Source: Nocardiopsis endophytica (lineage in GTDB: Bacteria; Actinomycetota; Actinomycetes; Streptosporangiales; Streptosporangiaceae). Taken from it: a DNA stretch of 42,610 nucleotides. Every line of letters begins with the position of its first letter. Position 1 is the stretch's first letter. A program made the translations under genes and the position numbers. The stretch covers positions 1 to 42,610 of the forward strand of contig NZ_JAQFWQ010000061.1 in assembly GCF_027706725.1 (NCBI RefSeq), in the 5' to 3' direction. This document shows, in pieces, positions 1 to 6,692 of the stretch. The notes under the pieces were generated by a model. It worked only from the letters and a program-made list of their open reading frames with translations, was not told where the DNA came from and made no database searches.

Positions 1-55
1 TCGGGGAACCCGGGGTTAAACCGGACACGATAAGCCCGACTTCCCCGAGATCAAC
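1..55. repeat. Dispersed palindrome, copy A (left end cut by window edge)
   Basis: The left arm begins at TCGGGGAA at the window edge and the right arm is TTCCCCGAGATCAAC at 41-55. The reverse complement closely matches copy C at 5830-5891 through the loop as well, including GAAGTCGGGCTTAT, so this is a subfamily I copy in the opposite orientation. Its function is unknown. Transcription termination or a small non-autonomous element are both possible. Confidence 0.75.
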
Positions 56-82
56 GACAGCGCGCCCCCGCACCGCTACCCC

Positions 83-150
83 CTCGTTGATCTCGGGAGA
101 AACGACGCTAAAGCCGGCCCGGTAGGGGCGTTTTTCCCGAGATCAACGAG
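83..150. repeat. Dispersed palindrome, copy B (subfamily II)
   Basis: The arms are CTCGTTGATCTCGGG and CCCGAGATCAACGAG, separated by about 38 bp. The interior contains AAACGACGCTAAAG and is related, in reverse complement, to copy D at 28347-28410. It lies next to copy A in non-coding DNA. Confidence 0.75.
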
Positions 151-216
151 GGGACGGCACCGGGGGTGCGGGCGCCACGAGCGCGGGCGGGCACGCGCCT
201 CCAGTGCCGCGCTGCC

Positions 217-960
217 GCCCGGACCGCGAGCGACCCGGCGGACGGCAGGCAGGGCCAGGGAACCGCCCGGCTCTGGCCGTCGCTGCCCATCACGGTCACC
301 ATGCACACGCGCCGCGCCCGACAGCGCTGCGGTACGGGCCGCTGACCTTCGTCGTCGCCGCCCTCCACCTCACACCCCGGCGGCCCGCCGCCCGGCCGGG
401 GCCCGTAAGCGGGGTACCTGCTCAGCCGCCCCACCCGGACCGGGAGCAGCCAGACGGACGGCAGGCAGGGCCGGGGAACCGCCCAGCTCTGGCCGTCGCT
501 GCCCATCACGGTGACCATGCATACGCGCCGCGGCCGACAGCGCTGCAGTGCGGGCCGCCGACCTGTCCTCGTCGCCGCCTTTGACGCCGCGCCTCGGCGG
601 CCCGCCGCCCGGCCGGGGCCCCGTAAGCGGGGTACCTGCTCAGTCGCCCCGCTCTGGCCGTCGCTGCCCATCACGGTCACCATGCACACGCGCCGCGCCC
701 GACAGCGCTGCGGTACGGGCCGCTGACCTTCGTCGTCGCCGCCCTCCACCTCACACCCCGGCGGCCCGCCGCCCGGCCGGGACCCGTAAGCGGGGTACCT
801 GCTCAGCCGCCCCGCCCGGACCGCGAGCGACCCGGCGGACGGCAGGCACGGCCAGGGGAACCGCCCTGCTCTGGCCGTCGCTGCCCATCACGGTGACCGT
901 GCACACGCGCCGCGGCCGACAGCGCTACCGCGTGGGTCCCCGCCCTCTCGTCGCCGCCCT
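217..960. repeat. Four imperfect tandem repeats, ~216-bp unit
   Basis: The unit beginning CTCTGGCCGTCGCTGCCCAT recurs at 271, 487, 652 and 869, giving spacings of 216, 165 and 217 bp. Each complete unit carries GCCCATCACGGT, then CGACAGCGCT, a cggcccgccgcccggcc tract, and ends near CGTAAGCGGGGTACCTGCTC. A linker with GACGGCAGGCA precedes copies 1, 2 and 4 but is missing before copy 3, which explains the short 165-bp spacing. Copy 4 is truncated at its 3' end. Long open frames cross the region on both strands, but their predicted proteins are Arg/Pro-rich and match nothing I know, so I call it non-coding. Confidence 0.8.
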
Positions 961-1001
961 CACTCCGAAGGGCGGGTGCGAGGCTTGACGTGACCTGGGG
1001 C

Positions 1002-1071
1002 ATAACCGTACAAATAACTCGTCAACATTGATGTTAAGTTCACACACATTTTGATGGAGCGGTGGCGGCGG
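1002..1071 (+). promoter_or_regulatory. AT-rich promoter region with a small palindromic operator
   Basis: This is a sharply AT-rich stretch after the GC-rich repeats, directly before the sugar kinase gene. It contains the perfect inverted repeat AACAT-tg-ATGTT at 1024-1035. Its position fits an operator for a sugar-responsive regulator, but no regulator gene is adjacent. The GGAG at about 1057-1060 would serve as ribosome site for the ATG at 1072. The role is inferred. Confidence 0.4.
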
Positions 1072-2538
1072 ATGGACATCGGAGTGGACGTGGGCACCTC
1101 GCTCACCAAGGCGGTGGCGTTCGACTCCCGAGGGCGCGAGGTCGATACCGCCTCCGTTCCCACGGAGCTCGAACACCCCGCCCCCGGGCACGTCGAGCAG
1201 GACGCCGGGGCGGTCGCCGCCTCCGTCGGCACCGTCGTGCGCGCCCTCGCCGCGCGGTTGGACGAACCCGTCCGGCTCCTCGCCCTCACCGGGCAGGGCG
1301 ACGGGCTCTGGCTGCTTGACGAGCGCGGCCACCCCGTCCGCCGCGCCCTGTCCTGGATGGACGGCCGCGCCGCCGGGATCATCACCGAATGGGAGCGCAG
1401 CGGCGCGGCCGACGACGTGTTCGCCGCCACCGGCGGCGCCCTGTTCCCCGGCGCCCAGGCCGCCCTGCTCGCCTGGGCCGACCGCCACGAGCCGGACGCT
1501 CTGGACCGCGCCACCACCGCCGCGTACTGCAAGGACATGGTGTTCCAGCGCCTCACCGGCGTCCGCGCCACCGACCCCTCCGAGGCCTCGATGCCCTTCG
1601 GCGGCACCCCCGCGGGCTACACCTCCGCCGCGCTGCGCGCCACCGGCCTGGAGCACCGCGCCGGCCTCCTGCCCCCGGTGCACACCGGGCCGCCGCTCGC
1701 CCCGCTCGACGCCGAAGGGGCCGCGCTGACCGGCCTGCCCGAGGGCACCCCGGTCTCCTCCGGCCCCTACGACCTGCCCGCCTGCGCCCGCGGGGCCGGG
1801 GTGGTCCGGCCCGGCGACGGCCTGCTCATCGTCGGCACCACCCTGGCCTGCCAGGTGGCCCGCACCGAGGTGGACACCACCGGCACCCGCGCCGGGATGT
1901 CGCTGGCCACGGGCGAGGGCTCCTACCTGCGCGCGATGCCCGCCATGGTGGGCACGGCCGGCCTGGACTGGGCCCTGCGCCTGACCGGCCGCCCCGTGGA
2001 GGACCTGGAGTCCCTGCTGGAGGGCTCGCCGCCGGGGGCGCGCGGCCTGCGCGTCCTGCCCTACCTGGCCCCGTCGGGCGAGCGCGCCCCGTTCGTGGCG
2101 CCCTATGCCCGCGGGGAGCTGGACGGCCTCAGCCTCCACCACGGCCCCGCCGACGTGGTCCGCGCGATGTGCGAGGGGATCGCCTTCGCCGCCCGGCACT
2201 GCCTGGAGGCCGCCGGCCTGGAGGGGCGCCTGACCCTGTGCGGCGGGGGCGCCCGCAGCCGCGCGTGGGTGGAGGTGTTCTCCGCGGTCCTCGGGCGGCC
2301 CGTGGCCCTGGCGCCGGGCGCGCAGGCCGGTGCGCGCGGGGCCGTCCTGGCGGGCCTGCGCACGCTGGGCGCCGACGTGGACGAGGCGGCGTGGACGGAC
2401 GCCCCTGTGTCGGCCGATCCGCCCGGCGCCCTGGTCGACCACTATGACGCGGGCTACCGCCGCTACCTGGCCCGCCTGGAGGCGTCGCGCCCCCTGTGGG
2501 AGGAGGACGCGGCCACGGCCGCGGCCGCGCTCGGCTGA
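1072..2538 (+). CDS. FGGY-family carbohydrate kinase
   Basis: This is probably an ATP-dependent sugar or polyol kinase of the FGGY family, 488 residues, the usual family length. The N-terminal phosphate-binding motif reads MDIGVDVGTSLTKAV at residues 1-15, followed by LTGQGDGLWLLDERG. The C-terminal ATP/adenosine motif LCGGGARSRAW precedes a gracile AGARGAVLAG segment. The GQGDG motif is more like L-xylulose- or erythritol-type kinases than classical xylulokinase, so I do not name a substrate. I chose ATG 1072 because family proteins begin right at this motif and a GGAG sits 11 bases upstream; TTG 1051 and ATG 1054 are in frame. It stands alone, with no transporter or sugar enzyme beside it. 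Its 3' end is repeated downstream (see 2503-2770). Confidence 0.85.
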   Translation: MDIGVDVGTSLTKAVAFDSRGREVDTASVPTELEHPAPGHVEQDAGAVAASVGTVVRALAARLDEPVRLLALTGQGDGLWLLDERGHPVRRALSWMDGRAAGIITEWERSGAADDVFAATGGALFPGAQAALLAWADRHEPDALDRATTAAYCKDMVFQRLTGVRATDPSEASMPFGGTPAGYTSAALRATGLEHRAGLLPPVHTGPPLAPLDAEGAALTGLPEGTPVSSGPYDLPACARGAGVVRPGDGLLIVGTTLACQVARTEVDTTGTRAGMSLATGEGSYLRAMPAMVGTAGLDWALRLTGRPVEDLESLLEGSPPGARGLRVLPYLAPSGERAPFVAPYARGELDGLSLHHGPADVVRAMCEGIAFAARHCLEAAGLEGRLTLCGGGARSRAWVEVFSAVLGRPVALAPGAQAGARGAVLAGLRTLGADVDEAAWTDAPVSADPPGALVDHYDAGYRRYLARLEASRPLWEEDAATAAAALG

Positions 2539-2770
2539 GATCCCTGGCCGAGGCCTCGGCTCTGGTCGGCCCCACCGCCGCTGCCGCGAGGAGGACGCGG
2601 GTACGGGCACGGGCACGGGCACGGCCGCGGTCGGCTGGGACTCCGGCCTCGACCCACCCCTGCCGCCGGCGCCCCGGGGAGGACGCGGACGTGGGCGCGG
2701 GCACGGCCGCGGCGGCAGCCGGCTGACGCCTTCGGCCGCCCCCGGCTCCGGTCGGCCCCGCCGCCCCGCG
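2503..2770. repeat. Three ~88-bp imperfect repeats derived from the kinase 3' end
   Basis: GAGGACGCGG occurs at 2503-2512, 2591-2600 and 2679-2688, exactly 88 bp apart. Each is followed by a CACGGCCGCGG-type tract and then CGGCTG, which in the first copy holds the kinase stop codon. The first copy lies inside the kinase gene and the other two are intergenic. Copy two also contains a short GGGCAC run (acgggcacgggcacgg). This looks like tandem duplication of the gene's 3' tail. The rest of 2539-2846 shows no gene. Confidence 0.65.
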
Positions 2771-2846
2771 TTCGCCGGTATGTCCCGTTCCTCCTGGCGC
2801 CATAGGGTTGCACCGCGCGGAATGTCGGCCGACAACGCGAGGTTGA

Positions 2847-2866
2847 ATACCGCGAGGGGGTATATT
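2847..2866 (+). promoter_or_regulatory. Putative CsoR operator overlapping a -10 box
   Basis: ATACC-N7-GGTAT at 2847-2863 is an inverted repeat with a GC-rich centre, the general form of CsoR/RcnR-family operators. It runs into TATATT at 2861-2866, a good -10 element. Copper-free CsoR bound here would block its own promoter. If TATATT is the -10, transcription starts near 2873, which supports the downstream ATG at 2904 as the csoR start. The -35 is not obvious. Confidence 0.5.
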
Positions 2867-2903
2867 GATGGACGCAGTCACTGACGAGCAGGGGAGCACC
2901 CGG

Positions 2904-3191
2904 ATGGCGACCTATGGCTACCACGATGACAAGCAGAGCCACATCAACCGGCTGCGCAGGATCGAGGGCCAGGTCCGCGGACTGCAGCGGATGGTCGAGG
3001 ACGACAACTACTGCATCGACATCCTGACCCAGACCGCCGCGGTCAACAAGGCGCTGCGGTCGTTCGCCCTGTCGATGCTGGACGAGCACCTCAAGCACTG
3101 TGTCGGGCACGCCGTCGCCAACGGCGGCGAGGAGGCCGACGAGAAGGTGCGCGAGGCGTCCGAGGCCATCGCCCGCCTGGTGCGCTCCTGA
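2904..3191 (+). CDS. csoR: CsoR-type copper-sensing transcriptional repressor
   Basis: This is a small all-helical DUF156 repressor, 95 residues. The family binds operator DNA when metal-free and releases it on binding Cu(I). The family signature INRLRRIEGQVRGLQRMVE is present. The expected metal ligands are visible: Cys in DNYCIDIL, then His and Cys in HLKHCV. The start at 2904 has GGGGAG 7 bases upstream and lies downstream of the likely -10 box; ATG 2868 (12 residues longer) is the alternative. The gene is followed 31 bp later by a copper chaperone, a typical pair. The usual third member, a CopA P-type ATPase, is not in the window. Confidence 0.88.
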   Translation: MATYGYHDDKQSHINRLRRIEGQVRGLQRMVEDDNYCIDILTQTAAVNKALRSFALSMLDEHLKHCVGHAVANGGEEADEKVREASEAIARLVRS

Positions 3192-3222
3192 CCCCGGAGC
3201 CAACGGACTGAGGAGGCCCCCA

Positions 3223-3429
3223 ATGGCCGGCACCACCATCACGGTCAGCGGCATGACGTGCGAGCACTGCGTGAGCTCGGTCAAGGAAGAGGTCGGCGAG
3301 ATCCCGGGGGTCACCTCGGTCGAGGTCGACCTCCAGAGCGGGCGCGTGGACATCACCAGTGACGAGCCCATCCCCGCCGACCGCCTCGCGGCCGCCGTCG
3401 ACGAGGCCGGGTACACCATCTCCGGCTGA
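3223..3429 (+). CDS. copZ: Heavy-metal-associated (HMA) copper chaperone, CopZ-like
   Basis: This is a 68-residue single-domain HMA protein. The Cu(I)-binding motif GMTCEHC lies at about residues 10-16, followed by the ferredoxin-like fold pattern PGVTSVEVDLQSGRVDI and a C-terminal AAAVDEAGY. CopZ proteins carry cytosolic Cu(I) to an exporting ATPase and to CsoR. A strong AGGAGG ribosome site lies 7 bases before the ATG. It is very likely cotranscribed with csoR. CopZ is the best name, but mercury or other metal specificity is not excluded. Confidence 0.85.
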   Translation: MAGTTITVSGMTCEHCVSSVKEEVGEIPGVTSVEVDLQSGRVDITSDEPIPADRLAAAVDEAGYTISG

Positions 3430-3454
3430 CCCGGCTCCCCGCGGCGACCGACCC

Positions 3455-3481
3455 GCGCGCCCGCCCGCCCGGCGGGCGCGC
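3455..3481. terminator. Hairpin terminator between convergent genes
   Basis: The stem GCGCGCCCGCC / GGCGGGCGCGC (11 bp) has a 5-base loop and is followed on the plus strand by cgtcgtttc. It sits between the convergent copZ and NADH dehydrogenase genes, so it may serve both. Confidence 0.6.
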
Positions 3482-3536
3482 CGTCGTTTCGGGGGCCGGT
3501 GCGCCGCCCCCGCCCGTCAGGCGCCCGCCCCGCCCG

Positions 3537-4886
3537 TCAGGCGTCCGCCAGCCGCTTCGCCTCCGCCTTGGCCGTCGCACCGTCCAGGTAGTGGTCGCCT
3601 TCGATGTCCACGAACGCCGACGGCTTTCCGTGGTGGAACCCCAGGCGCGCCACCTCGCCGCCGAGGATCCCGTCGATCACCCAGTTGGCCAGCACGCGCG
3701 CCCGCGACGGCGCCGACGGCACCGCCGCCAGGTGGTAGGCGCGCGTAACGCCCAGCGCCGGTAGCCCGCTCAGCTCGTACCCCAGCGGCTTGGCCAGCGC
3801 GTCCTTGCCGCTCAGGTCGACCACCAGCCCCATGTCCTTGTGCACGAACGGGGTGAGCGGCCGCCCGAGCAGCGAGGCCACCACGTTGTCGGCGGCCACC
3901 ACCCCCTGCCGCTGGGCGAACTGCGCGGTGGGCGGGCAGTAGGCGCCGCCCTCCTTCACCAGGTCGGGGACCGCGGCGGCGTCCCCCAGGGCGAACACCC
4001 CGTCCAGGCCCTCGGCCGCCATGTCCGCCCCCACGACCAGCCGCCCCCGGTCGGTCTCCCCGTCGAGGGTCCCCATCAGCGGGCTCGGCGTGGTGCCCGC
4101 GGTCCAGATGAGGGTGCGGCAGGGCAGCACCCGGTCGTCGGTGAGCGTCACCCGGTTCTCGGTGACCTCCTTGACCGACACCCCCAGCTTGACCTCGATG
4201 CCCATGCCGCGCAGCAGGTCCAGGGCCTCGTCGCCGAGCTTGGTGCCCAGCTCGGGCAGGATGTGCGGGGCGATGTCCACCAGGTGCCAGCTGATCAGCG
4301 AGCGCAGCTCGGGGTAGCGGCGCGCCATGTCCTCGGTGAGCCGCTCCAGGGAGGCGGCGGTCTCCACGCCGGTGTAGCCGCCGCCGACGACGATGAAGCG
4401 GCACCGCTCCTCGCGCTCGACCGGGTCGTCGCTGGCGTTGGCGAGTTCGAGCTGGGCCAGCACGTGGTCGCGCAGGACCACCGCCTCGGCCAGGTTCTTG
4501 TTGCCGAACGCGTGCTCGCGCAGCCCGGCGATGTCGAAGGCCCGGGTGAGGCTGCCGGGTGCCAGGACGAGGCGGTCGTAGCGCTCGGTGCTCTTCTCGC
4601 CGTTGATCTTCTCGATGACGACGGTGCGGTCGGCGGTGTCGATCCCCATGGCGGTGCCGGGCACCATGCGCGTGCGGCGCAGCACCCGGTGCAGGGACAC
4701 CGCGATCGACTGCGGCGTGAGCAGGCCGGAGGCGACCTGCGGCAGCAGCGGACTGTAGAGCATGTAGTCGTTGGGCGCGACGAGGACGATCTCCGCGGCC
4801 GCCCTCGGGATGCGCCGCTCCAGGCGGCGCAGCGCGTGCAGGCCCGCGAACCCCGCGCCGATCACCACGATCCTGGGACGTGCCAT
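3537..4886 (-). CDS. ndh: Type II NADH dehydrogenase (NDH-2), FAD-dependent
   Basis: This probably transfers electrons from NADH to menaquinone at the inner membrane face without pumping protons. It has 449 residues, the usual length. The FAD-binding Rossmann motif VVIGAGFAGLHAL is at residues 7-19 and a second NAD-binding motif, VVGGGYTGVETAA, at about 165-175. LIWTAGTTPS and GVFALGDAAAVPD are the typical downstream FAD motifs, and CPPTAQFAQRQG matches NDH-2 quinone-site sequences. There is no membrane span; the C-terminus is presumably amphipathic and peripheral. It is a single gene convergent with copZ. Another flavin disulfide-reductase family member is possible, but the overall pattern fits NDH-2 best. 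Confidence 0.85.
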   Translation of the reverse strand: MARPRIVVIGAGFAGLHALRRLERRIPRAAAEIVLVAPNDYMLYSPLLPQVASGLLTPQSIAVSLHRVLRRTRMVPGTAMGIDTADRTVVIEKINGEKSTERYDRLVLAPGSLTRAFDIAGLREHAFGNKNLAEAVVLRDHVLAQLELANASDDPVEREERCRFIVVGGGYTGVETAASLERLTEDMARRYPELRSLISWHLVDIAPHILPELGTKLGDEALDLLRGMGIEVKLGVSVKEVTENRVTLTDDRVLPCRTLIWTAGTTPSPLMGTLDGETDRGRLVVGADMAAEGLDGVFALGDAAAVPDLVKEGGAYCPPTAQFAQRQGVVAADNVVASLLGRPLTPFVHKDMGLVVDLSGKDALAKPLGYELSGLPALGVTRAYHLAAVPSAPSRARVLANWVIDGILGGEVARLGFHHGKPSAFVDIEGDHYLDGATAKAEAKRLADA

Positions 4887-5153
4887 AGCCGAACCACTCC
4901 CCCTTCGACGGCCCGCTGCCCGGGCGCCCCCCTGCCGAAACTAATCCCGTCGCGCGCCGCCGGGGAGGGCGACGCGCCAGCGGAGCACACCTTTTGGCCG
5001 TGATTTGCGGATGGTCGGATTCCGATACCGGAGGTTCAGCCTCAGATGACCCGTCTATGGTCACACAGAGTTACGATTTGATATCGGAACGTGATCGGTG
5101 GGCCCCGTTCCCGCCGATCTCCCGGATCCATACGACCCGAGATAGGGGAGACC
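4887..5153. promoter_or_regulatory. Divergent intergenic region with promoters for ndh and the secreted protein gene
   Basis: The ndh ribosome site GGGGAG lies just upstream of 4886. The segment 5050-5095 is AT-rich, containing agttacgatttgatatc. A GGAAC at about 5086-5090 followed 16 bases later by GTT resembles an ECF sigma promoter for the gene at 5154, but this is a weak match. I see no other element. Confidence 0.3.
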
Positions 5154-5666
5154 ATGAAGCGTGTCAGCAAGGCGGCGGCCGTCGCCCTGATGACCGGCGG
5201 CCTGGTGTGCGCGGGCGCGACCGTCGCATCGGCGGACGGGTACGACGGCTACGACGGCCACCGCACGCAGGCACCGGACACCGACCTGATCGCGGCGATC
5301 ACCGCCGTCTGCGACGCTGCGGCGCAGGTGGAGGGCGAGGCCGGCGCCGAGGGTGAGGCCGCGGCCGACGCCGAGGGCGACGCCGGGGCCGAGGCGGGCG
5401 CCGAGACCGAGCCCGCCGAGGGCGACGCCGAGGCGGACGCGGGCGGCGACGCGGCCACGGACGCGGCCGGTGACGCCCAGGCCGAGCTGGACGCAGCGGT
5501 CAAGACCCTGTGCGAGGCCGCGGGCACGGCCGACCTCGAAGCGCTCGGCGACGCCCTGGGCACGGTGGAAGGCGCCACCGGCGGGGTCGACACCGGCGCG
5601 GTGGACGGCGTCACCGAGGGCGTGGACACCGGAGCGGTGGACGGCGTCACGGGCGCCCTGCCCTAA
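5154..5666 (+). CDS. Secreted acidic Ala/Glu/Asp-rich protein, unknown function
   Basis: This is a 170-residue protein with a clear Sec signal peptide: MKR, then AAAVALMTGGLVCAGATVASA, with a likely cut after ASA at about residue 27. The mature start DGYDGYDG is a small repeat. Residues about 60-110 are almost entirely Ala, Glu, Gly and Asp. Two Cys (in AVCDAAA and TLCEAAG) flank this acidic tract and could form a disulfide. The C-terminus carries two copies of GVDTGAVDGVT. GGGGAG lies just before the ATG. I know no matching family. Calcium binding or a cell-wall spacer role would be speculation. Confidence 0.7.
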   Translation: MKRVSKAAAVALMTGGLVCAGATVASADGYDGYDGHRTQAPDTDLIAAITAVCDAAAQVEGEAGAEGEAAADAEGDAGAEAGAETEPAEGDAEADAGGDAATDAAGDAQAELDAAVKTLCEAAGTADLEALGDALGTVEGATGGVDTGAVDGVTEGVDTGAVDGVTGALP

Positions 5667-5683
5667 CTCCGACCACAGCTGAG

Positions 5684-5716
5684 GGCCGACCGGGCGCGAC
5701 CTGCGCCCGGTCGGCC
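5684..5716 (+). terminator. Strong hairpin terminator
   Basis: A perfect 14-bp stem, GGCCGACCGGGCGC / GCGCCCGGTCGGCC, with a 5-base loop lies 18 bp after the stop of the acidic secreted protein. It has no long T-run, which is common in high-GC actinomycetes. Confidence 0.7.
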
Positions 5717-5829
5717 GTCGTATGCCGGGGAACCGGTCGGCCGCCGCCCGACGCGGCGGGGAGGTTCGTCTTCGCGGGCGGCACTGAGGCAGGCGTTAAG
5801 ACCCGCGCGGATAGGCGGGTGTGCTCGGC

Positions 5830-5891
5830 GTTGATCTCGGGGAAGTCGGGCTTATGCTGTCCGTTTTTACCCCGGCTTCCCCGAGATCAAC
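5830..5891. repeat. Dispersed palindrome, copy C (subfamily I)
   Basis: The 62-bp element has 16-bp perfect arms, GTTGATCTCGGGGAAG and CTTCCCCGAGATCAAC, and a T-containing centre, ccgttttta. It lies between the convergent secreted-protein and TetR genes. The rest of 5717-5981 shows no gene. Confidence 0.8.
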
Positions 5892-5981
5892 GACACGGGG
5901 GCGGCGGTCGGCGGCGGAGGCGGCGGCGGACCCCTCCGCCCTCGGAGACGCATTGGGCGAGTCGCAGGCCCGCTACCCCCT

Positions 5982-6563
5982 CTACTCCCCCTCGTCGACC
6001 AGCAGGGCCGCCCGGCCCATGCGGAAGAGCAGTTCGGCCATCGCGTCCGGCGCCAGCTCGCCCGCGCTGTGCGGGGTCGAGTTGAGCAGCCCGAAGGCCG
6101 CGTGCACCGCCGCGCGCAGGGCCAGCCGCCCCCGGGCGGGCCGCAGGCGGGCGAGCACGCCCACCCATTCCTCGGCGTAGCCGCGCTGGAGCCGCCGGAT
6201 CCGGCGCCGCTCCGGCTCGGGCACGTTGTCCAGCTCGCGGTCGTGCACGGTGATCAGCGCGGGCTCCCCCAGGGCGAAGGCGATGTGCCCGCGCAACAGC
6301 CCTTCCAGGGCCTCTTCGGGCCCGGCCGCGCCGGCCACCACGCGCTCGCCCTGCTCGGCCAGGCGCTCGCTGACCTCCAGCAGCATCGCCGCCAGCAGCG
6401 CCTCCTTGCCGGGGAAGTGCCGGTACAGCGCCGGCCCGGTGGTGCCGACCGCGCGCCCCAGGTCCTCGATGGAGGCCCCGTGGTAGCCGCGCGCGGCGAA
6501 CAGCCCCGCGGCCGCCCGCAGGATCGCGGCGCGGCGGGAGCCCGCCGCCGCCCGCTCGGCCAT
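5982..6563 (-). CDS. TetR-family repressor of the acyl-CoA carboxylase operon
   Basis: This is a 193-residue TetR regulator. The N-terminal DNA-binding domain (about residues 8-55) reads RRAAILRAAAGLFAARG, then the recognition-helix region GTTGPALYRHFPGKEALL. The rest is a helical ligand domain resembling the actinobacterial regulators of fatty-acid and branched-chain acyl-CoA genes (SACE_7040-like). It is transcribed away from the carboxylase operon, and the 129-bp gap contains two matching inverted repeats. It therefore probably represses both itself and that operon and is released by an acyl-CoA. GGGGAG lies a few bases before the ATG. The ligand is inferred only from gene context. Confidence 0.85.
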   Translation of the reverse strand: MAERAAAGSRRAAILRAAAGLFAARGYHGASIEDLGRAVGTTGPALYRHFPGKEALLAAMLLEVSERLAEQGERVVAGAAGPEEALEGLLRGHIAFALGEPALITVHDRELDNVPEPERRRIRRLQRGYAEEWVGVLARLRPARGRLALRAAVHAAFGLLNSTPHSAGELAPDAMAELLFRMGRAALLVDEGE

Positions 6564-6633
6564 GGCCCGCTCCCCTCGATCGCCGTCCGCGCCGGAGGAT
6601 CGTACCGGCCCCGGACGGTGTGACGCTGGACAC

Positions 6634-6657
6634 CGATGTTAGTCATCACTAACATCG
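6634..6657. promoter_or_regulatory. TetR operator 1, TGTTA-N8-TAACA
   Basis: The perfect inverted repeat CGATGTTAGT-catc-ACTAACATCG has 10-bp arms. It lies in the divergent region between the TetR gene and the carboxylase operon, 36 bp before the start of the latter. The core TGTTA-N8-TAACA is repeated at 6662-6679. Confidence 0.75.
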
Positions 6658-6661
6658 ACGA

Positions 6662-6679
6662 TGTTAGCGGCCATTAACA
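6662..6679. promoter_or_regulatory. TetR operator 2, TGTTA-N8-TAACA
   Basis: TGTTA-gcggccat-TAACA has the same half-sites and spacing as operator 1 and lies 25 bp downstream of it. It is close to the ribosome site GAGGGG of the carboxyltransferase gene. Two sites suggest strong or cooperative repression. Confidence 0.65.
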
Positions 6680-6692
6680 CAGAGGGGAACCG

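Noticed and set aside
217-960. CRISPR array
   Set aside because: The unit is about 216 bp with imperfect copies and no short repeat/unique spacer pattern, and no cas genes are present.
76-1003. Long open frames across the tandem repeats on both strands
   Set aside because: They are Arg/Pro/Gly-rich, repeat with the DNA repeat, have no ribosome sites or known domains, and several frames are open at once because of the high GC content.
3840-5003. 387-residue open frame opposite the NADH dehydrogenase gene
   Set aside because: It is the antisense shadow of a well-supported gene, with His/Gln/Gly-rich composition and no motif.
5086-5112. ECF-sigma promoter GGAAC-N16-GTT before the secreted protein gene
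   Set aside because: Short, degenerate motifs like this occur often by chance. It is mentioned only as a possibility in the intergenic entry.
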